A stretch of 64,000 nucleotides of DNA from an uncultured bacterium (GCA_902774905.1 CACYKF010000004.1:37025-101024), one strand, 5' to 3'; counted from the first letter of the stretch, positions 43,428 to 53,167 are shown. The notes: a model not told the origin generated them from the sequence alone. A program made the numbers and translations.

Positions 43428-43910
43428 TTAATCTATATACAACTTTGCTGATTGAATGTTACATTTTGGAATATGTAGTTCTTTACCATCATCAAATCTG
43501 AAAAAGGTTAAACCCTCATTTGTATCATAATCGACAAGTTCTCCTTTAAAGATTTTTTCGGTTTCACCTTCTAAAGGTTCTTTCAATTTTAAACTGATTC
43601 TTTTACCTTTAAATATAATAAATTCTTTTTCTGATTTGAATTTACGCTCTAAACCGGGTGAAGATACCTCCAAATAGTATTTGACAGGTATAAGTTCATC
43701 AAGAAAATCCTCTAAACTTCTTGTTACATTTTCGCAATCATCAAGAGTAATATCACGTTCTTTTGAATACAAAAATATTCTCAAAAACCAACGGTGATTT
43801 TCTTTTGAAAATTCAATCTCTATCGGTACAAGATTGTAACGCATAGCAGTATTTTCAATTAATGGAGTAATTTTAGCCAAAATTTCCAATCTGTTTACTT
43901 CCGTTCTCAT
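43428..43910 (-). CDS. rimP: Ribosome maturation factor RimP
   Basis: Helps assemble the 30S subunit. Seen: N-terminal domain with YNLVPIEIEFSKENHRWFLRIFL and DDCENVTRSLEDFLDE, then VSSPGLERKFKSEKEF typical of RimP, and an SH3-like C-terminal half. 160 residues, standard. AAAGGT ribosome-binding site; immediately upstream of nusA as in many bacteria. Confidence 0.94.
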   Translation of the reverse strand: MRTEVNRLEILAKITPLIENTAMRYNLVPIEIEFSKENHRWFLRIFLYSKERDITLDDCENVTRSLEDFLDELIPVKYYLEVSSPGLERKFKSEKEFIIFKGKRISLKLKEPLEGETEKIFKGELVDYDTNEGLTFFRFDDGKELHIPKCNIQSAKLYID

Positions 43911-43960
43911 CTTTTACCGACCTTTCATTTTAAAAGTTTATAGACTTGCATTATTAGTGA

Positions 43961-43989
43961 AAAAAAGAACGGGAACACCGTTCTTTTTT
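43961..43989. terminator. Terminator after trkH
   Basis: AAAAAAGAACGG / CCGTTCTTTTTT around GAACA. It separates trkA-trkH from rimP-nusA on the minus strand. Confidence 0.8.
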
Positions 43990-44102
43990 GACTTAAGCAA
44001 TACTGCTTTCTATGGTTACATTTTATTATATCCGCTGACTGTTGTAAAGAGGTTGTAAATAAATATAAAGTGAAAGACAAAACTCTCAGCATCTTAACAC
44101 TC

Positions 44103-45566
44103 TTATTTCACTTTCCAAGATTCTTTTCTGAAAAGTACAAGGAACGGAATAATTTCAAGACGCCCGACAAGCATATTGAATATAAAAATAATTTTTGTCC
44201 AAAATGACAATGAAGAATAGTTCCCCATTGGTCCGATTACATGCCCAAGTGCAGGCCCGACATCACCTAATGATGCAATCGCAGAAGTTACACCGATAAC
44301 AATATCGCCCTCAATTCCGATTACAAGCAAAGCGCTTACAATAAAAATTAAGAAGAACCCAAGCATAAAGAAAATTGTCTGTTTAATAACATTTGTCGGT
44401 ACAACAACTTTGTCAATTTTGATACTCAAAACCGCATTCGGATGCAAAATTCTATAAACTTCATTTTTCATATACTTGCATATCAAAAGCCAACGAGTCA
44501 TTTTTACACCACCGCCGGCACTGCCCGAACAAGAAGATAAAAACATTGATATAAATAATATTAACTTCGCGTTCAGACTCCACAACTGATAATCTTCACT
44601 TGAACAACCTGTCGATGTCGCAAGTGAAAGCACCTGAAAAAATGATGCCCCGAAAGAATGTAATATCGAAAAGTGATTTTCAAAATATAAAATCAAAGCC
44701 AAAATAGTGGAAATTGCAATGATAATTTTTGTATAAAACCTAAATTCTTCACTTTTCCAAAACAGGCGAGGATCCATTTTTGTCAAAACTTTTGACTGAA
44801 CAACAAAACTTGCACCTGCAATAAACATAAACACAAATATTATCCCGATAATCAAATTTGAATGGTATCCGCCAATACTTTCAGAATTTGGCGAAAACCC
44901 ACCTGCAGAAAGAGTTGACATCGCATTACAAATGCAATCAAACGGATTCATGCCTGCAAAATAAAGGCAAAGCGCGCATAACACAGTCAAAGTCGCATAA
45001 ACAATCCACAAAGCAGAAGCCGTATTTTTAATTCGAGGAGTGAATTTTTCCTCCGTAGGTCCGGGGGCTTCAGCAAAAAACATCTGTCTGCCTGCGACCG
45101 CAAACTGTGGCATTATGGCAATAAACAGAACTATAATTCCCATACCGCCAAGCCATTGCATAAATGAACGCCAAAACAAAAGTGATTTTGGAATATCAAA
45201 TGAAGTTAAAATTGTTGCACCTGTTGTAGTAATTCCTGAAACAGATTCAAAAAGCGAATCTATAAAACTAAACCCGTTAAATAAAAACGGAATACACGCA
45301 ACCAACCCAAATGAAATCCAAGCCAAAGATGCAACAACAAGTGCTTCGGTTCTTTTTATGTCGTTTAGAGAATCTTCGCTTTTTGAACGCTTTTCCGCTT
45401 TACGCAGAATATCCCCGACTGCCAAAGACAAAAGAGCAGCAGAAAAAAATGCAACAGCGCACTGCCATTCCTGAAAAATCAGTGCAACAACAAGCGGTAT
45501 GAATATCATAAATCCGATATCCACCAACAACAAACCTATTGCATTTGCTATATAATTAAATCTCAT
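44103..45566 (-). CDS. trkH: Trk/Ktr potassium-transport membrane subunit
   Basis: A 487-residue pore subunit of a K+ uptake system with about 10 helices and four P-loop-like segments: GITTTGATIL, STLSAGGFS, SLATSTGCS and ASLGDVGPALG with the usual selectivity glycines. It pairs with TrkA, whose stop codon is adjacent (1 nt apart), so they are cotranscribed and coupled. Confidence 0.94.
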   Translation of the reverse strand: MRFNYIANAIGLLLVDIGFMIFIPLVVALIFQEWQCAVAFFSAALLSLAVGDILRKAEKRSKSEDSLNDIKRTEALVVASLAWISFGLVACIPFLFNGFSFIDSLFESVSGITTTGATILTSFDIPKSLLFWRSFMQWLGGMGIIVLFIAIMPQFAVAGRQMFFAEAPGPTEEKFTPRIKNTASALWIVYATLTVLCALCLYFAGMNPFDCICNAMSTLSAGGFSPNSESIGGYHSNLIIGIIFVFMFIAGASFVVQSKVLTKMDPRLFWKSEEFRFYTKIIIAISTILALILYFENHFSILHSFGASFFQVLSLATSTGCSSEDYQLWSLNAKLILFISMFLSSCSGSAGGGVKMTRWLLICKYMKNEVYRILHPNAVLSIKIDKVVVPTNVIKQTIFFMLGFFLIFIVSALLVIGIEGDIVIGVTSAIASLGDVGPALGHVIGPMGNYSSLSFWTKIIFIFNMLVGRLEIIPFLVLFRKESWKVK

Positions 45567-46907
45567 TTACATTACCTTAAAATGTTCTTTAATCTTTTGA
45601 ACATCTTCCGCTTTAGTAAAGACTATAAGAATATCTTTCACTCTTATCTGAGTATCCCCTTTTGGAATAATAACTCTGCTTCTGCGCTGAATTACACCGA
45701 TAATTGCAGGTGCAGGAAATCGTATATCTTTAATAAACTGTCCGTCAAAATCGGATTTGACAGGAATTTCCAAAACTTCCGCCTCGCCTTGTTCAACTGT
45801 TGCAAGAATATCAACATCCGCTTCATCAAGGTCATTACGCACTTCATTTATTGCGGAAGTTTTTGAAGATACCGCAATATCAATTCCGACTTTTTCAAAC
45901 AACGGAATATTTAACACTTTTGAAACTCTTGCTATAACACGCTTTACTCCAAGTTGCTTGACCAAAAGCGAACATAAAAGGTTTCGTTCATCATTATTTG
46001 TAACCGAAATTACAACATCACAACTGCCGATTTCTTCTTCGTCCAAAAGTTTTAAATCCGTACCATCACCGTTTATTACAAGCGTTGAATTGAGTTCTTG
46101 TGATAAAAATTCACATCTTTCGTAATTCTTTTCGATAATTTTTGATTTAATCTTCATTACTTCAAGATTTTTTGCAAGCATAAACCCGACATTCCCACCA
46201 CCAATTATTGCAACAGATTTTACTCTCTCTTTTTCGTGGAAAAATGTACCCGCAAGAATGTCTAACGACCTTGAAGTACCCATAAATATCAGTTTATCAT
46301 CCGCATTGATTTCTGTTAAACCGTTCGGAATAAATAAAAGTTCATCTCTTTTTATCCCGACAATAATTGTATCTTTGGTAAATCCGCAGTCTTTGACCAT
46401 TTTACCGACAATAGAAGAAGTTGGTTTGACTTTGTATTCCAACAATCTTGCTTTACCATCCGCAAAATTTTCCACATCAAGCGCATGCGCAACTGTAACA
46501 ATTCTGAAAAGTTCCTGTGTCAAAAGTTCTTCAGGCCAGATAATATTATCAATAAAGAAATCGCCCAAATATTCATTGGATTTATCCTGCGCCATTGCAT
46601 TTTGATATTCTTTTTTGGTAACAAAACAAATCGTTTTCACACCGCTGATTTTCTTAGCCGTAAGACAGGCAACAATATTTGCTTCATCTAAGGGCGAACA
46701 TGCAATAAACACATCTGCGCCCATTATGTCTGCTCTTTTTAAGACTCCGATATCAGTTGCACTGCCGCTTACAAAACTTATATCAAGTTTGTCAAATTCT
46801 TCAGAGCGATTTTCTTCTTTGTCAATAAGCGTTATATCGCAATCTTCAAAGAATTCTGTTGCAAGCAAACATCCTATTTCCGTTGCGCCATAAATGACTA
46901 TTTTCAT
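45567..46907 (-). CDS. trkA: Trk system NAD-binding regulatory subunit
   Basis: A 446-residue cytoplasmic gating subunit with two RCK units: TrkA-N domains (KIVIYGATEIGCLLATEF, and VAIIGGGNVGFMLAKNLE near 230) each followed by a TrkA-C domain. It binds NAD(H) or ATP/ADP and opens TrkH. AGGT lies upstream. First gene of trkA-trkH; the YggT gene ends 8 nt upstream, so a longer operon with mtnP is likely. Confidence 0.94.
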   Translation of the reverse strand: MKIVIYGATEIGCLLATEFFEDCDITLIDKEENRSEEFDKLDISFVSGSATDIGVLKRADIMGADVFIACSPLDEANIVACLTAKKISGVKTICFVTKKEYQNAMAQDKSNEYLGDFFIDNIIWPEELLTQELFRIVTVAHALDVENFADGKARLLEYKVKPTSSIVGKMVKDCGFTKDTIIVGIKRDELLFIPNGLTEINADDKLIFMGTSRSLDILAGTFFHEKERVKSVAIIGGGNVGFMLAKNLEVMKIKSKIIEKNYERCEFLSQELNSTLVINGDGTDLKLLDEEEIGSCDVVISVTNNDERNLLCSLLVKQLGVKRVIARVSKVLNIPLFEKVGIDIAVSSKTSAINEVRNDLDEADVDILATVEQGEAEVLEIPVKSDFDGQFIKDIRFPAPAIIGVIQRRSRVIIPKGDTQIRVKDILIVFTKAEDVQKIKEHFKVM

Positions 46908-46914
46908 AAATTAC

Positions 46915-47208
46915 CTACCCGATTAATCCTAAAGAAGAAAAAATCATTATCGCTCCATAGCGTACTATAAACTGAATAAAGAATAATACAATAACTGCAA
47001 CTATAGGTGAAAAATCAAACGGTCCGACAAGCGGAATGATTTTTTTAAACAAGTTTAAATACAAATCCACAGATGATTTTAATGCACTTAATAACGGATT
47101 ATCCCAATTCAGATTGGGCAGCCATGTCAAAAGACATCTGACACAAATCATCCAGAAATATATCTGGAAACACATATCAATCGCCCATATAATTTTTGCT
47201 GCAATCAT
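46915..47208 (-). CDS. YggT-family membrane protein
   Basis: A 97-residue protein with two hydrophobic helices. WMICVRCLLTWLPNLNWDNPLL and the last half FKKIIPLVGPFDFSPIVAVIVLFF match the YggT pattern (R-x-x-L-(S/T)-W-(I/L)-P). In cyanobacteria and plastids relatives affect nucleoid and division positioning; the role here is unknown. Its start overlaps the stop of the next upstream gene by 1 nt. Confidence 0.85.
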   Translation of the reverse strand: MIAAKIIWAIDMCFQIYFWMICVRCLLTWLPNLNWDNPLLSALKSSVDLYLNLFKKIIPLVGPFDFSPIVAVIVLFFIQFIVRYGAIMIFSSLGLIG

Positions 47209-47618
47209 TATTCTTTATCCTCACTTTCGGAATTTTTTTCTTCCTGTTCTTCCTGTCCAAATTCTTCTTTCACTTCCGAAACAACTTTATTAATATAAGC
47301 CTGCTCATTTTTCTTTATCTGCTCCATAAACTGTTCAGGCGTCATAACAAGAACTTTCGGATCCTTTGGCGCATAATATTTTGTATAAATTTTATCAAGT
47401 CCCATCATTATAAGTGCTGAAATTATCAACACAAGCATCGGAGAAATTATAAACCCGAAAATTGGCGGAATAATATAAAATCCGGCAATTTTGAAAATAT
47501 AATTAAACAAAGGATAATTAGGATTTATATTCGGGACTAATGCCAAAAAGCATGCCATTACCACAAAATATAAATAGTAGTTTATCAGTCTGTATAAAAA
47601 TCGTATAAATTTTGCCAT
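47208..47618 (-). CDS. Unrecognised membrane protein next to YggT
   Basis: A 136-residue protein with two hydrophobic segments (about 12-30, 40-78) and a cytoplasmic tail that becomes strongly acidic (EEFGQEEQEEKNSESEDKE). LINYYLYFVVMACFLALVPNIN loosely recalls the YggT start, so it may be an old duplicate. It overlaps yggT by 1 nt and follows mtnP by 3 nt. Confidence 0.7.
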   Translation of the reverse strand: MAKFIRFLYRLINYYLYFVVMACFLALVPNINPNYPLFNYIFKIAGFYIIPPIFGFIISPMLVLIISALIMMGLDKIYTKYYAPKDPKVLVMTPEQFMEQIKKNEQAYINKVVSEVKEEFGQEEQEEKNSESEDKE

Positions 47619-47621
47619 AAA

Positions 47622-48419
47622 TTAATCCAATTTTGTTGAATTTTTACATTCACAATTATTCGCATCTGACGGGATTTTTTCAATCATTTTAAACAACAAT
47701 GATTTAAGATTTTCAACATTGTTATTGAATACTTCCAAAACTGCTTCATGAGAAACAGGAGGAACATCTCCGACCAAACCGGCGTCATAATCGGTTATCA
47801 AAGAAATATTTAACGGGCACATATTGAGTTCTTTTACCAAATATGCTTCAGGAAAAGCAGTCATATTAATAACCTGCCAGCCCTGTCTTGTAAAAAACGC
47901 CGATTCTGCTTTTGTAGAAAATCTTGGACCGTTTATTACAACAACCGTTCCGCCGTCATGAACTTTTATGCCAAGTTCTTTTGCGGTTTCAACAGCGAGT
48001 TTACGAAGTTCCGGACAATAAGTATCGGCAGGTGAAGGATGCTGAACAACAGGTCCTTCAAAAAATGTCGATTTCCTGCCATCTGTCCAATCTACAAATT
48101 GGTCACAAATAACAAAATGCCCCGGTTCAACTTCTTTTTGCAAACTGCCGGCAGCACAAGGCGAAATAACTCTTTTACAACCCAAATGCTTCATTGCCCA
48201 AACATTTGCTCTGAAATTTACCAAATGCGGCGGAATAGAATGATTTCTGCCATGACGAGGCATAAATGCAACTCTGTGTTCACCGATTTTGCCGATAAAA
48301 ACACTGTCACTTGTTTGACCATAAGGCGTATCAACTTTTACTTCTTCAATATCTTTCAGAAAACTGTAAAAACCTGAACCGCCAAATACTCCTATATCCG
48401 CTTTATTTAATATCTCCAT
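47622..48419 (-). CDS. mtnP: S-methyl-5'-thioadenosine phosphorylase
   Basis: Splits methylthioadenosine from polyamine or related metabolism into adenine and methylthioribose-1-phosphate. Seen: IGVFGGSGFY, FMPRHGRNHSIPPHLVNFRAN, SPCAAGSL, GPRFSTKAES, NMTAFPEAYL and ITDYDAGL. 265 residues; the short tail has CECKNS. Strong AAGGAGGAT before the ATG. First gene of a probable mtnP-yggT-trkA-trkH operon. Confidence 0.94.
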   Translation of the reverse strand: MEILNKADIGVFGGSGFYSFLKDIEEVKVDTPYGQTSDSVFIGKIGEHRVAFMPRHGRNHSIPPHLVNFRANVWAMKHLGCKRVISPCAAGSLQKEVEPGHFVICDQFVDWTDGRKSTFFEGPVVQHPSPADTYCPELRKLAVETAKELGIKVHDGGTVVVINGPRFSTKAESAFFTRQGWQVINMTAFPEAYLVKELNMCPLNISLITDYDAGLVGDVPPVSHEAVLEVFNNNVENLKSLLFKMIEKIPSDANNCECKNSTKLD

Positions 48420-48438
48420 AATTAATCCTCCTTATTAT

Positions 48439-48480
48439 GTGAATAGTTAAATGTGAGTAGTGAATTGACCATTTCATATA
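48439..48480. repeat. Partial MITE-like element
   Basis: GTGAATAGTTAAATGTGAGT and AGTGAATTGACC, matching one end of the copies at 36469 and 37124. The rest of the element is not clear. Confidence 0.45.
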
Positions 48481-48580
48481 TTAGTATTTATTGTATATCT
48501 TCAATAATGATATTGTAACTGACAATTCCCTATAATCATGTGCATATTTTACAATACAAATAGGGAATATACAAATTTGT

Positions 48581-48604
48581 AAAAAAAAGAGGGCAAATGC
48601 CCTC
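48581..48604 (-). terminator. Intrinsic terminator of small RNA copy 2
   Basis: GAGGGC/GCCCTC stem with a T8 tail on the minus strand. Confidence 0.8.
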
Positions 48605-48660
48605 ATTGGAATTAAGAATAGCTGGAAGTATGAAAAAGATTATCTACATTAAAAGCAAAA
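48581..48660 (-). ncRNA. Candidate small RNA, copy 2
   Basis: On the minus strand the 33-nt core (48642-48610) is identical to 11711-11743. It is followed by GAGGGC-ATTT-GCCCTC (48604-48589) and eight Us. The stem differs from copy 1 at paired positions, so the hairpin is kept by compensatory change. It sits ~160 nt upstream of mtnP, which it might also affect as a leader. Confidence 0.6.
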
Positions 48661-48703
48661 CATACTTTCTGTGAAATTAGCCTGTCGGTTAATTTTTTAG
48701 TAT

Positions 48704-48744
48704 AAAAAATGATGCCTTCTGTTAATACAAAAGACATCATTACT
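48704..48744 (-). terminator. Terminator after the 252-residue gene
   Basis: AATGATGTC...GGCATCATT on the minus strand with TTTTTTAT after it; about 27 bp after the stop at 48771. Confidence 0.65.
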
Positions 48745-48770
48745 CGGTTAATTATAGGTATTTATGTTAT

Positions 48771-49529
48771 TTATGATTCTGTGTGATTTTTTTTGTAGAT
48801 ATCTAAAAGATTTGTTATTCCGTCTTCATCAATAGCAGGCTTTTGAACAGGTTCTTCAACTTTTTCATTACCTTTCATTGACGGAGATGATTTATCAGGT
48901 TCTTCAGCCGGAAGTTCGCCGTTTTTCATTTTTTCGCGTTTATCAAGCCATTTTTCAACTTTACTTGCAAACGGTGTTGCAATCAACGGAACGATTACAC
49001 GCTTACCAACGATAGTTGCTGCTGCCGTATCTAATACAAACTTGAATACATCTAACGCACCCTTTTGAACTTTATCGTCAAATATTTTTTCAAGTCCGAG
49101 TTTTTTCAAAACGGTTTCGCCTTTTTTATCCATCCACATACGCATTCTTGATACATTATTGGATCTTGCAATCGGATTAAATGATTTATCTAACAATTTA
49201 TTGAATATTGCACCTGAATATTTTCTCATTGCAAGGAACATACCGATTTGAGCAACAATCATCAATAAGCCGTTTGTCAAATCTAATGCTGCAACGAATT
49301 TACGCTTTTCATCAGGTATCTTTTTGTTATTCATACTTTGGGTAACATACATTGCACAACCGATACCATCTTTTGCAATAATTGAACCTACTACTGCAGT
49401 TGCAAGTGCTTTTTCAAGGTTTCCGTCAAATTTGTCACCTAACCATTTTGCAGGTCTTGAATTAGTTGCTTTTGCAATTCCTTTACCTATTCCTTTTAAG
49501 GTGTTAACTCCTATCGCACTGATATTCAT
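48771..49529 (-). CDS. Unrecognised membrane protein, second gene of pair
   Basis: A 252-residue protein with three hydrophobic regions (about 42-62, 86-104, 165-195), Lys-rich loops and a Pro/Glu-rich soluble tail. The ATG overlaps the stop of the 521-residue gene. It resembles the 505- and 348-residue proteins in composition (short helices, many Lys). Function unknown. Confidence 0.7.
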   Translation of the reverse strand: MNISAIGVNTLKGIGKGIAKATNSRPAKWLGDKFDGNLEKALATAVVGSIIAKDGIGCAMYVTQSMNNKKIPDEKRKFVAALDLTNGLLMIVAQIGMFLAMRKYSGAIFNKLLDKSFNPIARSNNVSRMRMWMDKKGETVLKKLGLEKIFDDKVQKGALDVFKFVLDTAAATIVGKRVIVPLIATPFASKVEKWLDKREKMKNGELPAEEPDKSSPSMKGNEKVEEPVQKPAIDEDGITNLLDIYKKNHTES

Positions 49530-51094
49530 TATTTGTCACCTCCCTGTTGTTGAACCTGCTCAGGTGCATTATCTTTTTTTACTCCTGCAAGTTTCGGGAA
49601 AAAGATTTCCATAAATCTCGGGTAAACCCAGTTGAGCGCAGTACAAGTGATTGGTAATGTGATAAATACACCTACACCGATTTTGGTTATCTGATTCCAA
49701 CTCTTATAATTGTTATCTACAAGTTTTTTGTATGCTTTTGCAATATCTTTATATATCTTTTCTTTAATTTTTTTACCGTTTGCAGAACTTGCGAAAGTAT
49801 CTGTATTTTCTAAAAGCGGTTCAAGAATTTTATCACCTTTTTCAAATGTGCAGGCAGCCTGCAATTTTTTAATTGCTTTCTTGATAACATTTTCATCAGC
49901 CAAATGAGGTTCACGAATTTGCGCTTCCATCAATTGAGTAATTCGTTTATTCAAAACTTTATTTCTTTCGTGTAAAGCATCACCGTAATTTTCAACTGTG
50001 AAACCATCTTTATAAGATGAACAAATTTTCTTAATAGAATCTATACGCTGCAAAGTTCTTTCAATTCTGTGAGCACGCAAATCTGCAGGTTTATCCATTA
50101 TTTCGCTTAAAACTACACGCACTTTTGGATTTGTTTCTTTTTCAAGAAGTTCCTGTACTTGTTTGCCAACCTGTTCATAAAGTTTGCTTAACTCTTTTTC
50201 GTCCATTGTTTTTCTGACTTTTTCAACAGGAATATCTTTGAAAATTTCTCTCAAATGATCTTCATTTTCAATTAAAGTTTGCGCTCTGTCTTTGTAGAAA
50301 ACTATTTGGTCACGATTTTTCTTTAGAGCCTTAGCATCATCAATGTAACTGTCAATTTGTTTATTTATCAGTTTTGCAGTTGTTTTGTGTTCAAGATTTC
50401 TTTCGCCGATATGAATTACATTATCTTTTTCCAAACCATCTGCAACAATTTTTAATTGTTCATCTTTAATTTTATCTACTCTGCTGTCAAAATCTTTACT
50501 GTATGCTTCACGCTTTGCTTTAGCATCAGAACTGAACCAGGATTTTATCAAAGATGGTTTTGATAAACCTTCTTCTGCCATTGCTTTTTTAACATTACCT
50601 TTAATATATGAATCAGTATTTATAACCTGCTGATCCAAGTTTAATCTTGCATATTTAGATAATTCGGGATTATTAAATATAGCATCAAGACCTTTGTCAA
50701 TATATTTTTGAACACCTGCCTGGAATAAAATGGCCAAAGCAGCGGAAACAGGCTGACGCATTGCTGTATATTGTTTTGTATTTTCTACATCCTCTTTTTC
50801 TTTTTCAGTAGCATTTTTAGGTGCGCTTACAAACGGATTGAAACCGATAAATATTGGAGCAACCAACCCTGTGCCCAACGCAGTCAATAAAATACCGCCA
50901 ATTTCACCTTTTAACCACTCAAAAGACTTCATAAACTCAATTGCCTTTTTGTGATGAAGCATATTCATCATTTCTTTTTCAATTTGTTTTGATGACATGC
51001 CTGTAAAATTAGGTGATTTTTTTGTACTTCCGGCTTTTAAATTAGGCGTTAATGCCCTTGCCTGATAATTTTGATTTACAATATCTACTTTCAT
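49529..51094 (-). CDS. Unrecognised membrane protein with long helical domain
   Basis: A 521-residue protein. N-terminal unstructured start ending in SPNFTG, then a membrane segment (about 63-84), a long soluble charged helical domain (about 95-455, likely coiled-coil) and a second membrane helix near 470-490. The topology puts the helical domain on one side with two anchors. First gene of a coupled pair. No family recognised. Confidence 0.7.
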   Translation of the reverse strand: MKVDIVNQNYQARALTPNLKAGSTKKSPNFTGMSSKQIEKEMMNMLHHKKAIEFMKSFEWLKGEIGGILLTALGTGLVAPIFIGFNPFVSAPKNATEKEKEDVENTKQYTAMRQPVSAALAILFQAGVQKYIDKGLDAIFNNPELSKYARLNLDQQVINTDSYIKGNVKKAMAEEGLSKPSLIKSWFSSDAKAKREAYSKDFDSRVDKIKDEQLKIVADGLEKDNVIHIGERNLEHKTTAKLINKQIDSYIDDAKALKKNRDQIVFYKDRAQTLIENEDHLREIFKDIPVEKVRKTMDEKELSKLYEQVGKQVQELLEKETNPKVRVVLSEIMDKPADLRAHRIERTLQRIDSIKKICSSYKDGFTVENYGDALHERNKVLNKRITQLMEAQIREPHLADENVIKKAIKKLQAACTFEKGDKILEPLLENTDTFASSANGKKIKEKIYKDIAKAYKKLVDNNYKSWNQITKIGVGVFITLPITCTALNWVYPRFMEIFFPKLAGVKKDNAPEQVQQQGGDK

Positions 51095-51320
51095 ACTACC
51101 TATAAACCTTCCATATATATAGAAACCAAATCAAATAAAAAATTGCTATAAATTTATTAAATGTAAACAAATATTAAGCAAATTTTATATTGTATAAGTT
51201 ACTGTATAAAATCCCCGAAACTACTTATCTGACTTGTATTCCCCAATTTTTAATAAGCAGAAACAAGTTTTATTATATAACAAAAAAATAAAAAAGAAAG
51301 TTTATTTTAAATTTTTACAA

Positions 51321-51350
51321 AAAAAAGCCTTTCGTAAAACGAAAGGCTTT
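51321..51350 (-). terminator. Terminator of the thioredoxin gene
   Basis: AAAGCCTTTCGT / ACGAAAGGCTTT around AAA, with a U-rich tail on the minus strand. In 51095-51320, upstream of the 521-residue gene, I see only AT-rich promoter-type DNA. Confidence 0.8.
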
Positions 51351-51368
51351 CTAAAAATGTTTTAGATT

Positions 51369-51899
51369 TTATTTATTTTTACTGTGAAAATCGTTCATAA
51401 GTTCATCTAACTTATTCATATCGCCAAAGTTTTCATTCTTCAACTGTTCGCGTTTATCTGTTTTTGTATTAACCATGTAAACTGTCGGGAACCCTGCAAT
51501 TTCGTACTTTTTAACCAATTCTTCGTTTTCTTTGTCATCAACATTGACTTTTACAAAATTAAACTGATTTTTATGATTTTTGTAAAGTTCTTCATAAATC
51601 GGCATAAATCTTATACAGAAACCGCACCAATCAGCATAAAATAAAACTATCATAGGTTTTTTAGCCTTGATTGCTTTTGAATACGGAATACCAAATTTAT
51701 AATCTGACGGTTTTTTAGTCGGTTCGTTAGGATCCGGCTGTGCAGGAGCCTCAGCCTGAGCCTGTGCAGGAGCAGCACCGTTTGTTAATAAACCTTTTAC
51801 CTGATAATTTGTAACTGCGCTAAATGTTGTAGCGGCAGCAACAAGTGTTAATAAACCCATTTTTAATGCTTCTTTAGCACAAAAATTTTCTGAACCCAT
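51369..51899 (-). CDS. Membrane-anchored thioredoxin-like protein
   Basis: A 176-residue protein: an N-terminal hydrophobic anchor or signal (about 13-30), an Ala/Pro/Gln linker, and a thioredoxin fold with the active site WCGFC (FYADWCGFCIRF), IAGFPTVYMV with the cis-proline. It probably reduces or rearranges disulfides outside the cytoplasm. GGAGG precedes the start. Its own terminator suggests a single-gene unit. Confidence 0.88.
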   Translation of the reverse strand: MGSENFCAKEALKMGLLTLVAAATTFSAVTNYQVKGLLTNGAAPAQAQAEAPAQPDPNEPTKKPSDYKFGIPYSKAIKAKKPMIVLFYADWCGFCIRFMPIYEELYKNHKNQFNFVKVNVDDKENEELVKKYEIAGFPTVYMVNTKTDKREQLKNENFGDMNKLDELMNDFHSKNK

Positions 51900-52009
51900 G
51901 TTTTAATACCTCCGTTAAATAAATACTTTAACATGTTATTACAAACAAAATTATAATTGCAACTGGAAACTTTTTTGTAAATTTATCTTAATATTTCTTA
52001 ATACATGAC

Positions 52010-52038
52010 TTGAGAAAATATATATCATAGTATATACT
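52010..52038 (+). promoter_or_regulatory. Promoter of the sigma factor gene
   Basis: TTGAGA (52010-52015), 17-bp spacer, TATACT (52033-52038). The ~90-nt leader holds GCGACA-AAAG-TGTCGC (52079-52094) just before AGAGGAG, which could affect translation. Confidence 0.7.
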
Positions 52039-52132
52039 AAATATATACCCCAAAGTAATATCTCGTGTTTGCCCCATTGCGACAAAAGTGTCGCGGGATT
52101 TGTGTTGTAAAAAATAAGAGGAGTTTAATGTT

Positions 52133-53035
52133 ATGAGCAACGGTGAAAAAGTTATTCGCATGAAAACTTGTTATCAAGGTGTAGAAAGAAGAAGTGTACC
52201 AAGAGATGAAAATGATGAATTAAACACATATTTAAGAGAGATTTCTTCTTACCGGCAATTATCTGTTGAAGAAGAAAAAGAACTTTGTAAAAGAATTGAA
52301 AACGGAGATACTCAGGCAAAACAAGAATTAATAAGAGCAAATTTAAAACTTGTTGTCACAATTGCAAGAAAAACTATTCACATGTCAGGATTACCATTCG
52401 TTGATTTAATTCAGGAAGGCAATTTGGGATTGATGGTTGCTGTTGAAAAATTTAATTACAAATTGGGTTACAAATTTGCAACTTACGCAGGCTGGTGGAT
52501 TAAACAAGCGATGTTTAAGGCAATTTCGGAACAATCACATTGTATGAAAATTCCTGTTTATATTCAGGAAACACTTTCAAAATATTCAAAAATCAAATAC
52601 CAGATGGAACAATCAACAAATAATCAGGTTAAAGTTGAAGATATCGCAAAAGAAATGAATGTCGCTCCCGAAAAAATTGAAATGTTTTTATCTGCTTATA
52701 CGAAAACAGTTTCAATAGAAAACGGTATCGAAAAAAATGACGGTAAAGAACTCAATGTTGCAGATATTTTGGCAGATGACAAAGCACTTATCAGCGAAAA
52801 TGTTGAATATCAGTCTTTAAAAAATGATATTAATAATGTGATTTCAACATTAAAAGAGCGTGAAAGAGATGTTGTGCGCATGCGTTTTGGACTTGATGAT
52901 TGCGAAAAATACACTCTTGAAGAAATCGGAAACCTATACGGAGTAACAAAAGAATGCATTCGTCAAACAGAAATGAGAGCACTTAAAAAACTGAAAGCAA
53001 CAGGAGCCCAATTATTAGAATGTTATATCAGTTAG
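52133..53035 (+). CDS. Group-2-type sigma-70 factor
   Basis: A 300-residue sigma factor with regions 1.2 ([11 protein letters not shown]), 2 ([43 protein letters not shown]), 3 and 4 ([40 protein letters not shown]). It lacks a long N-terminal region 1.1, so it is probably not the primary factor. Region 4.2 has Cys and Thr where RpoD has Arg and Ile (RERIRQIE), which could alter -35 recognition. Own promoter with a leader hairpin; monocistronic. Confidence 0.92.
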   Translation: MSNGEKVIRMKTCYQGVERRSVPRDENDELNTYLREISSYRQLSVEEEKELCKRIENGDTQAKQELIRANLKLVVTIARKTIHMSGLPFVDLIQEGNLGLMVAVEKFNYKLGYKFATYAGWWIKQAMFKAISEQSHCMKIPVYIQETLSKYSKIKYQMEQSTNNQVKVEDIAKEMNVAPEKIEMFLSAYTKTVSIENGIEKNDGKELNVADILADDKALISENVEYQSLKNDINNVISTLKERERDVVRMRFGLDDCEKYTLEEIGNLYGVTKECIRQTEMRALKKLKATGAQLLECYIS

Positions 53036-53167
53036 TATAATTTAAATAGTTTACAGGTTTGAAAGTTCATTTCAAATTAATTAATAACTGTAACGAACCT
53101 CAAACATCAAACTCAAAACCCACAAACTTTAAAAATAATTTCTCGTGTTTATTGTAATCCTTTCATT

